In this document: positions 17,301 to 26,193 of the stretch, in pieces
Layout of the letters: every line of letters starts with the position of its first letter
How positions within the stretch are numbered: the stretch's first letter is position 1
Assembly (NCBI RefSeq): GCF_002741015.1
Contig: NZ_CP016617.1
Span: 372,001-436,000, forward strand
DNA from: Microvirga ossetica
Lineage (GTDB): Bacteria > Pseudomonadota > Alphaproteobacteria > Rhizobiales > Beijerinckiaceae
Direction of reading: 5' to 3'
DNA: 64,000 nucleotides
Notes under the pieces: model-generated
Databases searched by the model: none
Told to the model about the DNA's origin: nothing
Seen by the model: the letters and a program-made list of their open reading frames with translations, nothing else
Translations under genes and position numbers: made by a program

Positions 17301-17716
17301 TCGGCGCTCGTGCCAGTGCCAGGACCGAAGCCGTGACCGAGTTCCTTGTACTTCCGGTATTCCACCTCCGTGCCAGCCTGTCGCAGCGCTGCAATCCGTC
17401 TCTCCATCGCGGAGGGAGGTGCGATTACATCCTCCTCGCCGACGGCTACAAAGGTCGGAGGCTCGTCGGCTGAAAGGTCCGAATGGGCCGTGTAGGCCAT
17501 CACGACAGCCGACGGCTTCGGAAGGTCCTTGCCTCCATATCGGGCGACGCCGTGCGAGCCGATCGACGCAGCCATTCTCGCTCCCGCGGAACTGCCCCAC
17601 TAGGAATACCCTTGAGTACTGACCCCGAGCGTGTCGGCATTCTCGAAGATGTATGAAATCACGGTAGCCAGATCCTGGGTCGCAATCGCGCCGCCCTGTC
17701 CGGCCCGATATTTGAT
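17300..17716 (-). pseudogene. Alpha/beta hydrolase (acetylesterase-like), broken at both ends, in-frame TAG
   Basis: Reading from ~17716, the frame gives YRAGQGGAIATQDLATVISY, then NADTLGVSTQGYS, a TAG stop at 17600-17602, then WGSSAGARMAASIG and on to GHGFGPGTGTS. The family nucleophile elbow (GGSAG-like) is thus directly behind the stop. The gene start is missing, replaced by a divergent MFS fragment at ~17710, and the end is replaced by SDR sequence. An open frame restarting at 17575 could still be translated into the chimera. Confidence 0.78.
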
Positions 17717-18797
17717 GCCTTCGGTGTCGGCCTCATCTCGACTGCGTCGCTGCTGGGATCCGCCCTCTTGACGCTCGCCCTCGGGTTGGTCGCCTACCGG
17801 ATCCCGCGGCGTAGGGCCCTGCTGGCCGCAAGTCTCCTGATGCTGGCCACCGGGCTGGGGTTCGCTGGAATCGAGACTTTCTGGCCGCTGCTTGTGATCG
17901 CCTTCGTCGGCACGCTCAATCCGTCCGGCGGCGACGTCAGCGTCTTCCTGCCCCTTGAGCACACCGTCGTGTCCCATGTCGTCGCCGACGGGGACCGGAC
18001 GGCGGCGTTCGCCCGCTACAGCTTCGTCGGCGCCTTCTTCGGTGCCCTCGGGGCGCTCTCGGTCGGCGTGGGTCGACTGGCTTGCCCCGGTCGCCACGCC
18101 GGAGACGACGTCCGCGGCTCTCTTCGGCTTCTACGGCCTGCTGGGGCTGCTCACGTTCCTGCTCTACCGCCACCTCTCGCGCGAGGTTGAGGCGGGCACC
18201 GACAACCCGCCGGCCCCGCTCGGGCCGTCGCGCGGGATCGTCTACCGGCTGGCGGCCCTGTTCTCGGTCGATGCCTTCGGCGGCGGCCTCGTCATCAACG
18301 CGTTGCTCACGATCTGGCTGGGCGAGCGGTTCGGCATCGGTGTCTCGACAATTGGAGCGATCTTCTTCGTGACCAGCCTGTGTTCGGCGGTCTCGTACTT
18401 CGCAGCGGTGCCGCTGGCCAAACGGTTCGGGCTGATCAACACGATGGTGTTCACCCATCTGCCGTCGAGCGTCTTCCTGATCCTGACCGCCTTCGCGCCG
18501 ACCATCTGGATCGCGTTCGGGCTCCTGATCCTGCGGAGCCTGCTGTCGCAGATGGACGTGCCAACCCGGTCCTCGTACGTCATGGCGGTGGTCACGCCGG
18601 AGGAGCGGCCCGCCGCCGCGAGCGTAACGGCGGTGCCCCGGAGCCTCGCCTCGGCGGTCGCGTCACTTTTGTCCGGCTGGCTGCTGACCGCGTCGCCGTT
18701 CGGCTGGCCGCTCGTGCTCGCCGGCACCCTGAAAGTAGCCTACGACCTGACGCTGCTGCGGCTGTTCTCGGCCATCAAGCCACCGGAGGAACGCTAA
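17710..18797 (+). pseudogene. MFS transporter, 5' truncated and frameshifted
   Basis: Coding sequence starts abruptly at ~17710 with FDAFGVGLISTASLLGSALL (normally the second TM segment of such transporters), with no start codon or TM1. It runs to about 18065 (FFGALGALSVG), where the frame shifts by one base to WLAPVATPETTSAALFGFYG and then continues to PPEER. About ten TM segments are recognisable. The junction with the hydrolase remnant at 17710-17716 marks a deletion or recombination point. Not expected to be functional. Confidence 0.82.
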
Positions 18798-18818
18798 CGC
18801 GGTTCAGGGCTGGCTCCC

Positions 18819-19214
18819 TCACCCGGATGACGTGGGCCAGAACAGCCAGATCAGGAATGCGGCGGCCAGGAGCCACAGCGTGATGATCGCCGCAGCGGCG
18901 ACCTTGCTGACCGGCCGTCCCTCCCGCGCAACCGCCTCGGCCCGGAACTCCATCATCAGGTCAGCCGGGACGAGCTTGATGGCGAGCAGGATTCCCAGAG
19001 GCACGATGAGAAGGTCGTCGAGGTAGCCGAGCATCGGCACGAAGTCCGGGACGAGATCGATCGGCGAGAGCGCATAGGCGGCCACCGCTCCGGCGGCCGC
19101 CTTCGCATACCAGGGCACCCGGTGGTCACGGGCGGCGATCCAGAGCGCCACGACATCGCTTTTGATGGTGCGCGCCCACTGCTTGGCCCGGTCGATCAAG
19201 CTGTCAGTGGCCAT
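18819..19214 (-). CDS. YkvA family (DUF1232) membrane protein
   Basis: The 131-residue protein has the DUF1232 signature VPWYAKAAAGAVAAYALSPIDLVPDF (residues ~33-58) followed by MLGYLDDLLIVPLGILLAIKL. A C-terminal TM helix spans ~107-127. YkvA proteins are small, widespread and of unknown function. The gene is convergent with the broken MFS gene, 22 bp apart, and has the same direction as the copper-related genes upstream. Confidence 0.85.
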   Translation of the reverse strand: MATDSLIDRAKQWARTIKSDVVALWIAARDHRVPWYAKAAAGAVAAYALSPIDLVPDFVPMLGYLDDLLIVPLGILLAIKLVPADLMMEFRAEAVAREGRPVSKVAAAAIITLWLLAAAFLIWLFWPTSSG

Positions 19215-19227
19215 GCAAAGGCTTCCT

Positions 19228-19344
19228 TTACGATAAGGCCGTCGCGGGTGCTGCGAGGTCGACGAAGCCCTGCACCAGCATGATCACCCCCAGAACACCG
19301 ACGAGGCCGGCCGAGGCCAGCGGCAAGGATGCGTCTGAGTTCAT
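19228..19344 (-). CDS. Possible 38-residue membrane peptide
   Basis: ATG 19344 opens a frame of 38 codons with one clear hydrophobic helix (GLVGVLGVIMLVQGFVDL) and a stop at 19228-19230, 13 bp before the YkvA start. No good ribosome binding site is visible. It could be a small membrane protein translated with YkvA, or chance. Confidence 0.3.
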   Translation of the reverse strand: MNSDASLPLASAGLVGVLGVIMLVQGFVDLAAPATALS

Positions 19345-19510
19345 CGTGTCGGTCGGTCATGGCACGGATCCTCCGCTGGTCGGACGGTCTCCCCGGCCTG
19401 GCGCGCACGGCACCCCGGCGCGTCCAGCATAAGCCTGTCGCCACCGGACGGACATGCTTTCGCGGCCATGCCGGTTTCCCGTATGCCCGCCCGCTTGCAC
19501 GGGGAGGCGG

Positions 19511-19984
19511 TCACACCTCCTCTGAGCCCTGATAGCGAGCGAAGGTCCTCTGGCCCGCAGGCCCGAACAGGACGACTTCGTAGGTATCGTTCTCCACGCC
19601 CGTGACCTCCATCCCGGGTGAGCCGACGGGCATGCCTGGGACCGCGAGCCCCTTGGCCTGCGGCTTCTCCGCAAGGAGACGCATGATCGCGTCCGCGGGG
19701 ACATGTCCCTCGATGACGTAGCCGCCGACCTCGGCAGTGTGGCAGGAGGTGAGGTCCTGGGGTACCCCGAGCCGGACCTTCACCCGTTTGATCTCGGGTA
19801 TCTCCCGAACCTCCACTGGGAAGCCCGCAGCGCGGATATGGTCGATCCAGCCGGAACAGCATCCACAGGACGGATCCTTGCTCACGACGACCTTCGGCAG
19901 GCCCGTCTCGGCGAAGACGGGCTTCATGGCCAGGGCCGCCCCCGCGGTGCCGAGGACGTTCAGGAAACGGCGGCGGTCGAACAT
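19511..19984 (-). CDS. DUF411 family metal-binding protein
   Basis: The 157-residue protein starts with MFDRRRFLNVLGTAGAALAM, an RR-containing signal resembling a Tat leader. The DUF411 domain follows: VVVSKDPSCGCCSGWIDHIR (CxCC metal-binding block), LTSCHTAEVGGYVIEGHVPA, and RLLAEKPQAKGLAVPGMPVG. DUF411 proteins are periplasmic and co-occur with copper resistance genes. AAGGAGG lies 8 bases before ATG 19984. The HMA-domain gene ends 11 bases upstream, so the two form an operon, plausibly for copper handling (inference). Confidence 0.85.
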   Translation of the reverse strand: MFDRRRFLNVLGTAGAALAMKPVFAETGLPKVVVSKDPSCGCCSGWIDHIRAAGFPVEVREIPEIKRVKVRLGVPQDLTSCHTAEVGGYVIEGHVPADAIMRLLAEKPQAKGLAVPGMPVGSPGMEVTGVENDTYEVVLFGPAGQRTFARYQGSEEV

Positions 19985-19995
19985 GGGAGCCTCCT

Positions 19996-20253
19996 TCAGA
20001 CTTCGATTGGGGTGTAGCCCGCCTCGGCAACAATGGCCTTGATGGACACCAGATCGGTACTGCCGAGGACCGAAACGAGCTTGGAGGCGGGATCGGCCTC
20101 GACGCTCGTGCCGGGTAGGCCGGTCTCGATGGCTTTCCTGATGGTGCCGGCACAGTGACCGCAGGTCATGTCCTCGACCTTCAGGGACAGGACATCCGGA
20201 GGACGATCCACGGCCTGGCTCGCCTCGGTCTGATGGGTGCTGCATCCGCACAT
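19996..20253 (-). CDS. Heavy-metal-associated domain protein (CopZ-like chaperone)
   Basis: The 85-residue protein has an N-terminal Cys/His cluster (MCGCSTHQ) and one HMA domain, with the metal-binding MTCGHCAGTIRKAIE at ~29-43 and the usual beta-alpha-beta-beta-alpha-beta layout ending in EAGYTPIEV. Such domains pass Cu(I) to P-type ATPases or other acceptors. It is the first gene of a two-gene unit with DUF411. The extra N-terminal CGC may add a second metal site. Confidence 0.88.
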   Translation of the reverse strand: MCGCSTHQTEASQAVDRPPDVLSLKVEDMTCGHCAGTIRKAIETGLPGTSVEADPASKLVSVLGSTDLVSIKAIVAEAGYTPIEV

Positions 20254-20632
20254 GGTAAAGTCTCCGTTTCAACGGGATGATGCACGCACCCCGCACCTTC
20301 CCACGATGGCAAGGTCAAGAGACATACGCGCCCTCGTCCGACAATGGCCCCTCGGCTGGTCGGCGGAACCGTGCGAGAGGGCCATCGTCGGCATCATGGA
20401 CCGTACCGTGGGTGGCCTGATCCGCCTCGTGCTCAGTCGCCGCGTCCCTGCCGAAGGCCACTTCGCTCCCGCCGTGCGACCTCCGAAGGCGTGAACGTGT
20501 ATCCGGCCACCATCGCGAAGTCCTTCCTCGATTGCAGCCGGACACCAACGCGCGCATCGGCGCACGACGGCACTGCCTCGGCCCTGACGTGTACGGCGAG
20601 GCGTCGGTGGCATGATCCCGGCACCAAGCTGC
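20254..20632. other. Intergenic, no gene recognised
   Basis: 379 bp between the divergently oriented HMA gene and the end of the small membrane protein. It must hold the HMA promoter near 20260-20300. No other structure was recognised. Confidence 0.5.
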
Positions 20633-20917
20633 CTACTTGCGCTTGTCGCTGTCGTATACCTTGGCGCCGCCGGTGGATGCCCCGGGGGTCGCCGAGGAGC
20701 CGGTTGTCGTGGCCCGTGACCGTCCGCGCATGAAGTACCAGACAAGGCCGGCAATGATCGCCAGCCCTATGATGATCCACAGCCAAGGGGCGCCGCCGTC
20801 CGTGGACGCGGGGGAGGCGGGTGAACCGGAGGTAGCCGGCGGCGTGGCTTGGGCGAGGGCCTCGTTCACCGCAACGAGGGTCGTGATCGTGAAGACGCTG
20901 AGCCTGTCGAGCATCAT
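20633..20917 (-). CDS. Small membrane protein, single TM, Ser/Thr/Pro-rich linkers
   Basis: About 94 residues: an N-terminal hydrophobic signal-like stretch (VFTITTLVAVNEALAQA), a low-complexity linker rich in Ala/Ser/Pro, a strong TM helix (APWLWIIIGLAIIAGLVWYFM, residues ~44-64) and a Gly/Ser/Thr tail ending KVYDSDKRK. GGAAGGGG lies just upstream of the paired ATGs at 20914 and 20917. No family recognised. Topology suggests periplasmic N-terminus after cleavage and a short cytoplasmic tail. Confidence 0.6.
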   Translation of the reverse strand: MMLDRLSVFTITTLVAVNEALAQATPPATSGSPASPASTDGGAPWLWIIIGLAIIAGLVWYFMRGRSRATTTGSSATPGASTGGAKVYDSDKRK

Positions 20918-21079
20918 GTTCCCCTTCCGCCCACAAGGGCTGCGGATCAACGTTGGCCACACGCCCGCGTTCCTCTCATCGCGAGGGCTGGCGCACCCCT
21001 GCCTCGGGTTTCCCGGCCCTCCATATGGGGAACCGACGCGACGGGTGCCCGTTTGTCCTCGCTTGCGAGAGAAACAGCC

Positions 21080-21580
21080 ATGGGCGACCCAACCCACCCT
21101 TCGAGCGTTCCGCCACACGATGATCAGCAGATGCCTGTTCTGGACGATGCGCCGAGGGGCGGTGCCCGCACCATGGCCGAGGAGATCATCCCGCTCGTCG
21201 AGGAGACCATGACCGTCGATAAACGACGGGTCATCACGGGCCGCGTACGCGTGCAGACGGTCACAGACACTCTTGAGGAGCTGGCTCACGCAAACGTCCA
21301 GCGGGAGACGGTGGAGGTTACCCGTGTGCCCATCGACAAAGTGGTCGAGACCGCACCGGAGATCAGGACCGAAGGCGATGTGACCATCGTGCCGGTGCTC
21401 GAGGAGGTGCTCGTGGTCGAGAAGCGCCTGGTGCTCAAGGAGGAACTGCACATCCGGCGCCGCGTCGAGTCCGAAACCGTCGAGGTGCCGGTCACCCTGC
21501 GCAAGCAACGCGCGATCATCAAGCGTGTCGATCCCGACGACCTTGGTCCCGAGGGTCCGGCAACCTATCCGGCAACCTAG
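21080..21580 (+). CDS. DUF2382 (YsnF/AvaK) stress-response domain protein
   Basis: The 166-residue protein is mostly one DUF2382 domain with alternating charged/hydrophobic strands: EEIIPLVEETMTVDKRRVITG, VQRETVEVTRVPID and a later strand that repeats the first pattern (LEEVLVVEKRLVLKEELH). DUF2382 proteins occur in stress-response loci; biochemical role unknown. ATG 21080 is used; sequence upstream in the same frame is not conserved-looking. A 25-bp repeat starts two bases after its stop. Confidence 0.8.
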   Translation: MGDPTHPSSVPPHDDQQMPVLDDAPRGGARTMAEEIIPLVEETMTVDKRRVITGRVRVQTVTDTLEELAHANVQRETVEVTRVPIDKVVETAPEIRTEGDVTIVPVLEEVLVVEKRLVLKEELHIRRRVESETVEVPVTLRKQRAIIKRVDPDDLGPEGPATYPAT

Positions 21581-21581
21581 G

Positions 21582-21606
21582 GGTTAAATTCTAACGCTTG
21601 GTACCC
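21582..21606 (+). repeat. 25-bp inverted repeat, left copy
   Basis: GGTTAAATTCTAACGCTTGG followed by TACCC. The exact reverse complement occurs at 26432-26456, 4.85 kb away. Both copies lie just downstream of a DUF2382 gene that points towards the bracketed segment. Confidence 0.85.
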
Positions 21607-21887
21607 ACGGCCAAGCCAACGCATTGGGTGGAAAGCGGACCTTCCCTCGCTGTTCTCAACATCCTGGTTTGACCCGTTTCGGACCATCCTGCTCTGGGAC
21701 GCAATGGCACGAGCTGGACAGTGGATCAAACACATTCGGCTCCAGTGCGGGACTACCGAACCGATCTTCGTACTATTGCGCCGCGAGGGTCTCACAACTG
21801 TGCCTTGTTCCCAAACAACACTGATACAGTTGACCTCCGTCCCCGGGATAGGTCTACGGTCCACCACGGGAAGATGGAGGACTGGCA
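21607..21887. other. Intergenic, no gene recognised
   Basis: About 280 bp between the left inverted repeat and the broken ABC transporter gene. Short open frames have no family resemblance. The leader and promoter of the ABC gene should lie in its last part. Confidence 0.4.
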
Positions 21888-22846
21888 ATGCCTCGGTCGG
21901 CTGCCGAACCTGATGGACATCACGCGCCAACGGGTCGATTGTCCGGGTTCTACCGGCTTCTCTGGCGTCAGACGAGACAGGCGCAGCTCCTGCTGATCGG
22001 GCTTTCGCTCGCGATCGCCGTCCTGGCGGCCGTGCCGCTCTACCTCCAGCTGAAGCTGATCAATGGACTGGCGTACGGGACCTCGCTGCACCAGGTGCTG
22101 GTGCTCGGCGCTTCCTATGGGGCAGCAAGCCTGCTCACAATCGCGCTGAAGCTCTGCCTGCAATATCGGAGTGCGATCCTCGGTGAGACCATCGTCCGCC
22201 GCATCCGCGGCCGCATCCTTTCCACCCATGCCCACAAGCGCCGCACCGGTGATCCGACGCGGACGGCCGATGGGACCGTCGTCAGCATGCTGACCGCCGA
22301 GGCCGAAGGCGTCGGTCTGTTTGTCGGCGAAGCGATCACGACACCGCTCCTGGAGATCGGGACACTGCTCAGCATCCTCATCTTCATCACAGTCAGCGAG
22401 CCGCTCCTGGGAGTGTTCATCGCTGCGATCGCACTCCCGCAGGCGGCGATCGTGGCTGCCGTCCAGGGATCCGTGAACACCTTGGTGAAAAAGCGCCTGG
22501 AGCTGCTGCGAACGGCCGCGGACCGGGCGGTCGATGCGGCGGCCCCTGGCCTGAGGCAACGATCCTTGAGACGTTCGACGAGGTCTTCCGCGCCCGCCGA
22601 CGGATCCACATTCGCAAGCTGTCCTCGAAGGCGGCGCTCAAGGTGCTGGCCGCCCTCGGTGTCGTCGGCACACTTGTGCTGGGTGGTTGGCTGGTGCTGC
22701 GGGGCGAGACCGACGTTGGGACCGTTGTGGCCGCCCTGACCGGGCTGACCCGCATCGATCGCCCCTGGAACAACCTGATCAAGTTCTACCGCTCACTGAG
22801 CATGGTCATGGTCCGCTACGGATTGCTGGAGGGGGCCATCGAGTGA
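21888..22846 (+). pseudogene. ABC transporter transmembrane domain, frameshifted, no ATPase domain
   Basis: The frame from 21888 encodes an exporter-type membrane domain with TM helices near residues 33-55 and 66-86 and further pairs (GTLLSILIFITVSEPLLGVFI). At ~22550 the frame shifts: sense coding continues as TILETFDEVFRARRRIHIRK, then KAALKVLAALGVVGTLVLGG and on to LEGAIE at 22846. The reconstructed protein is ~320 residues of six TM helices with no Walker A/B domain. Either the ATPase half was lost or the family is TMD-only. In any case the frameshift breaks the gene. Confidence 0.65.
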
Positions 22847-23203
22847 GGCGACCCGTGTACCACACCTCGCGCTCAATGCCATCGACCACCGGTGAGCTCG
22901 CGCCCCAACCCCTACTCGGATCAATGAAAACCCGCATCTGAATCTAAGGGAAACCCTGAAAATATTATCAGGGTATTGCGATCCTATCCCAGCAGGCTCC
23001 GAATTCAACGTGAAGTCAAAGGTAGCATGACGTGCGTAACTTGCCGGAATTTCCCAACAGTAAGTGAGTTATACTGAAATATTGAGCAGATTCAATTCAT
23101 CTTGTTCGCAGTCAAGCGGATGAATAAATGGACCGATTAGCAAACTTCTGAGAGCATCGATGCCCCCACAGGCGGCCAATGCGATATCGCTCAGGAGGAC
23201 TGG
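22847..23203. other. AT-richer intergenic region upstream of the CoA-transferase gene
   Basis: Around 22930-23130 the GC content drops noticeably. A 7-bp stem (ACCCTGA / TCAGGGT, 22953-22974) is present but without a T-run. The promoter of the downstream gene probably lies here. Confidence 0.4.
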
Positions 23204-24841
23204 ATGATGGACCCCACACGTCGCGAGATCGTGCAAGGTGCCGGCGCTTTTGCGCTCAGCGCAGCATTCGCCTCAACGCTCTCCGGTGCGGCACAAGCGG
23301 CAACTGATCCGGCGAGCTTCGACATCGACAAGGCGTTCTCGGGCTTCATGGCCGACATCGGCGGCAACCCTTCCGATGGTGGCGGGACAGTCAGCTTCAC
23401 GGGCCGCGATCCGATCCTGCGCAGCCATTTCCGCATCGGCACGGCGATGGCACTGCCGGCAATGGCAGCGGGTGTCGGCGCCGCCGCGATCTGGAAGGAC
23501 CGCATGGGCGAGGGGCAGGACCTGACAGTCGACCTGCGCGAGGCGGTCTACAACGTCAATCCGCTCATGACGCCGATCATGCAGCACCGCATCGCAGCCG
23601 GACGCGTGCCGGCGGACGACCCCGTGCCGCGAGGCTTCACCTTCACGCCAACCATCAACGGCCGCCTGTACCAGGCACCCGTCGGTCTGGGGAATCCCTT
23701 CTCATTCGTGGCGTTCGAGACCAAGGACGGCCGGTACGTCAACGTGACCGGCGCCTACCCCCACCTCAACGACCGCGCGCTGAGACTGCTGCGGACCACA
23801 CCCGACCGCGAGTCGATCACCAAAGCCATCAAGCAGTGGAACGCCGAGGATCTCGACAATGCGATGATCGAGACGAGGACCGTCGGCGGCATTCACCGCA
23901 CCGCGCAGGAATGGCTCGATCATCCGGAAGGCGCGGCACTGGCCAAGGTGCCGGTGATCGACATCCGCAAGGTCGGTGACTCCGAGCCCATCCCCTTCAC
24001 GCCCGATCCAAGGTAGCCGCTGTCCGGGATCAAGGGGCTGGCGCTCACCCACGTCATCGCCGGATCCTGTGCGGCGCGCACGCTGGCGGAATACGGGGCC
24101 GACATCCTCCAGGTTGCGCGCGACCAGTCCTTCGAGCACGAGGCGATGTGGACCGACGTCAATGTCGGCATGCGCTCGACGATGCTCGACCTGAGGAATG
24201 CGGATCAGGCCAAGGCCCTCGATGCGCTCGTTCCCCGCGCCGACGTGTTCATGGAGAGCTTCAGCGGACGCGGGATCGAGCGGCTGGGCTTCGGTGTCGA
24301 GGAGGTCGCGAGGAAGCGTCCTGGGATCGTCTACCTGACCGTGCGCTGCTACGGATGGGACGGCCCTTGGAAGGACCGGGCCGGCTTCGACATGGAAGCC
24401 CTGACGGTGACGGGCTACACCATGGCCGAGGGCGGCGGCGGCAAGCCGGGGATCCCGCCGACCTTCCCCATGCCGGAAGGTGAGAGCCCGACACCGGCCT
24501 TCCCGCCGACCCTGGTGCTCAACGATTACATCGCCGGCTATCTCGGAGCTGCCGGCGTCATCGCGGCCCTCCGGCGCCGTGCACGGCAGGGCGGCAGCTA
24601 TCACGTGCGGGTCAGCCTCTCGCGCGCCGCCATGTGGTACCAGAGCCTCGGCACGTTTCCGAGCACCGACTTCGACGCCACGGCTCCGGAGCACCGGATG
24701 GTCCCGCCGGAGACTGTTCGGGGACCGACACCCTATGGCGAGGTCCACCGCCTTGCGCCGCTGGTGAAGCTGTCCAGGACACCAAGTGGTTGGCGTGATC
24801 CTTTGGTCATCGTCCGCGGCAGCGACCGTCCAACCTGGTGA
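23204..24841 (+). pseudogene. CaiB/BaiF-family CoA-transferase with Tat-like signal, interrupted by one in-frame TAG
   Basis: The frame runs from ATG 23204 to 24841 (545 codons) with a single TAG at 24014-24016. The first part has RREIVQGAGAFALSAAFAS, a twin-arginine-type leader, then type III CoA-transferase sequence (GPLEGQDLTVDLREAVYN-like, GRYVNVTGAYPHLNDRALR). The second part opens with GIKGLALTHVIAGSCAARTL and continues with the family's ADVFMESFSGRGIERLGFG and GIVYLTVRCYGWDGPWKDR. Two CaiB-like halves fit the duplicated architecture of some family members. A Tat leader is odd for an enzyme acting on CoA thioesters. Restoring one codon would give a full protein; alternatively two polypeptides are made. 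The porin gene overlaps its end. Confidence 0.75.
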
Positions 24842-24852
24842 GGGTGAAGCAC

Positions 24853-26193
24853 ATGCGTCAGTTGAGTGAACGAGATGCGGACCGAAGCAAGGTTCTCACG
24901 GTTGTCAGCGTCTTTGCCTTGTGTCTGACGCCCGGTATGGCCTCATCCCAGACACCGGGAGCAGCGGCCCCTCCGCTGTATCCCGATCCCGGCATAATCG
25001 AATGGTACGACGGGGCTCGGGTCGATCTCCTCGACCAGACCCTGTCGGGCAAGGGCGACGTCGAGGAGGATAACAGGCCCCATAGCGGCTTCTTTCGCCT
25101 TCCGACGGCACTCGAGGAATGGTTCGCCTACAAACAGCGCTTGACGGAGCTGTACGGGCTCACCATCGGCGGTTCCTACGGCGTGTTGTGGCAGCACTAT
25201 TCCAGCAGCCCGATCGACGAGCACGACGCAGTTGGTGGCAAATTCACGTTCAACCTAAGCTACCAACTGACCAGCCCCGGCTATGAGAACCCGATGTGGC
25301 TCGAGGCCGTGGTGGAAGACCGGCGAGCGCTGGGAACGGAGCTGTCACCGCTGTTCGGAGGGCTGGCAGCCGGGTCGATCACGCCGACTGCCGCCACGTG
25401 GGGCGAGTTCGATCTCGGCGTCACCCAGTTCTACATCCGCCAGAACCTGTTCAACAATCGCTTCCAGTATGCCATCGGCAAGCTCTTCGCGCCCAACTTC
25501 GTCAACGCCTATCCGTTCTTCGACGACAACCGGCAGTTCTTCAACCAGGCGTTTTCGACGAGCCCGACAATTCCTACGCCCCTGAGAGGGTTTGGTCTCG
25601 TCGCTGCCGGGTACCCGACCGACGGCGGGCTTTACATCAAGGCCGGCATGTACACGGCCAACAGCGACGACACCGGCCTCACCATCGACGACTTCTTCAC
25701 CGAGCCCGAGCACTTCTACCATGTGGAGGTCGGATGGACGTCGCTCGCGGGACAAGGCGTCCCCTTGCAAGCCCGCGGTCCGATGGATGCCAACAATGTC
25801 CACATCACGGCCTGGCACAAGGACGACCAGAAATTCGGCCCACCCGAAGCGAACGGCGTCGCCTTCAACGCCAACTACAAGGTCCGCGAGGACGTGATGG
25901 TGTTCCTGCGCGGCGGCGTGTCCGAGGGATGGTTCGTCGATCGCAATCTCGCGGCCGGGTTTGGCTGGCGCCCGTTCGAGGCCTACTCGGATCTTTTCGG
26001 TCTGGGCGTGGGCTGGGCACAGCCGTCCAACGACGCGCTCAGGGACCAGTACACGATGGAGGCCTTCTACCGCTGGCACCTGACGCCCAATCTCGCGTTC
26101 ACGCCGAACATTCAGATGATCGTCAATCCGGCCTTAAATCCCAATGAAGACACCCTGTGGGTGTTCGGCTTGAGAACACGGCTCACCTTCTAA
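24853..26193 (+). CDS. OprB-like carbohydrate-selective porin
   Basis: The ~446-residue protein has a signal peptide (VVSVFALCLTPGMASSQ) and a beta-barrel pattern with many aromatic strands: LTIGGSYGVLWQHYSS, FYIRQNLFNNRFQYAIGKLF and a C-terminal Phe (GLRTRLTF) used for outer-membrane assembly. Length and the central RQNLFNNRFQYAIGKL block fit the OprB/carbohydrate porin family. ATG 24853 has GAGGGTGA upstream; a GTG at 24838 overlapping the previous stop is possible. Tight packing suggests co-transcription with the interrupted CoA-transferase gene. Substrate is unknown. Confidence 0.78.
   Translation: MRQLSERDADRSKVLTVVSVFALCLTPGMASSQTPGAAAPPLYPDPGIIEWYDGARVDLLDQTLSGKGDVEEDNRPHSGFFRLPTALEEWFAYKQRLTELYGLTIGGSYGVLWQHYSSSPIDEHDAVGGKFTFNLSYQLTSPGYENPMWLEAVVEDRRALGTELSPLFGGLAAGSITPTAATWGEFDLGVTQFYIRQNLFNNRFQYAIGKLFAPNFVNAYPFFDDNRQFFNQAFSTSPTIPTPLRGFGLVAAGYPTDGGLYIKAGMYTANSDDTGLTIDDFFTEPEHFYHVEVGWTSLAGQGVPLQARGPMDANNVHITAWHKDDQKFGPPEANGVAFNANYKVREDVMVFLRGGVSEGWFVDRNLAAGFGWRPFEAYSDLFGLGVGWAQPSNDALRDQYTMEAFYRWHLTPNLAFTPNIQMIVNPALNPNEDTLWVFGLRTRLTF

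Noticed and set aside
19985..20296. N-terminal extension of the DUF411 frame
   Set aside because: It overlaps the HMA gene in another frame and is Arg-rich; AAGGAGG supports the start at 19984.
22953..22974. 7-bp stem considered as terminator of the ABC gene
   Set aside because: AT-rich short stem with no T-run, more than 100 bp after the stop.
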